5,744 nucleotides of DNA from Pseudomonadota bacterium. Lineage in GTDB: Bacteria > Pseudomonadota > Gammaproteobacteria > Steroidobacterales > Woeseiaceae. This document shows, in pieces, positions 5,679 through 5,744 of this stretch (position 1 is the stretch's first letter; every line of letters begins with the position of its first letter). The notes under the pieces are model-generated. The model saw only the letters and a list, made by a program, of their open reading frames with translations. It did no database searches and was not told the origin of the DNA. The translations under genes were made by a program, and so were the position numbers. The stretch is taken from NCBI GenBank assembly GCA_022565135.1, contig JADFKA010000130.1:1-5744 (forward strand). The letters are read 5' to 3'.

Positions 5679-5744
5679 CTACTTCTGCTTCTCGCCGACA
5701 GGAATTAGCTGGCCATTCCACCGCACTGGCGCCAGCGCCAGCGA
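5679..5744 (-). CDS. possible 3' end of an unidentified gene upstream of the Rieske gene (partial)
   Basis: On the minus strand a frame is open from the right edge to a TAG at 5679-5681, giving 21 residues ending RWNGQLIPVGEKQK. The stop falls 70 bases before the Rieske start on the same strand, a plausible intergenic distance. I do not recognise a family, and a frame this short has little weight. The other frames here offer nothing better supported. The palindrome CTGGCGCCAG at 5726-5735 lies inside it. Confidence 0.18.
   Translation of the reverse strand, partial: SLALAPVRWNGQLIPVGEKQK

Noticed and set aside
5726..5743. Palindrome CTGGCGCCAG and the GCGCCA tandem repeat at the right edge as a regulatory site
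   Set aside because: A short GC-rich palindrome in possibly foreign, possibly coding sequence, with no matching site elsewhere in the window.
5591..5744. A plus-strand frame from ATG at 5591 that is open to the right edge (about 51 codons)
   Set aside because: It overlaps the start of the Rieske gene on the other strand, has no ribosome site, shows low-complexity Ala-Pro near the end and matches no family I know.
1..5744. CRISPR array, insertion sequence, tRNA, toxin-antitoxin or defence cassette
   Set aside because: No spaced repeats, terminal inverted repeats, transposase motifs, cloverleaf sequences or paired small genes were found on either strand.

Overview
The window looks like a chromosomal housekeeping segment from a proteobacterium, most likely a gammaproteobacterium that I cannot name. 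The main reason is the YpjD-CorB pair transcribed away from ffh, an arrangement known from Escherichia coli and relatives. The protein sequences also look proteobacterial, and base composition is moderate (roughly half G+C by eye). There are no tRNA or rRNA genes, transposases, CRISPR repeats or phage genes.

Layout: 1-97 may hold the last codons of an unidentified gene (weak). 98-242 is a non-coding, AT-rich leader. 243-1583 (+) is radA, the DNA-repair/recombination ATPase. It converges, with 3 bases between stop codons, on 1587-2864 (-), a CorB/YfjD-type DUF21-CBS membrane protein. Upstream of that, in the same direction, is 2960-3766 (-), a YpjD-type CcsA-like membrane protein. A 79-base divergent gap separates it from 3846-4613 (+), a metallo-beta-lactamase-fold protein of the class II cyclic-nucleotide phosphodiesterase type. 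Then comes 4718-5407 (+), the N and most of the G domain of Ffh, the signal recognition particle GTPase.

The outstanding anomaly is at 5387-5407. Ffh stops matching its family at about half length, immediately after the conserved GQDAV loop. From there the sequence reads on the opposite strand as the N-terminal 74 residues of a Rieske [2Fe-2S] protein, cut just before its last iron ligand. The 21 bases at the boundary fit both families perfectly, one on each strand. This is the signature of two unrelated loci joined through a short shared word. An assembly chimera is the simplest reading; a real rearrangement with a short-homology junction is the alternative. Everything from 5408 on should be treated as possibly not adjacent to the rest.

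The intact genes belong to separate processes: recombination repair, a transporter-like membrane protein, a cytochrome-biogenesis-like membrane protein, nucleotide or other phosphoester hydrolysis, and co-translational membrane targeting. They look like ordinary neighbours rather than one pathway. I see no convincing new multi-gene system. Points worth a second look are the junction, a glycine where the phosphodiesterase normally has a terminal histidine, a possible leaderless ffh promoter, and the general lack of Shine-Dalgarno sequences.
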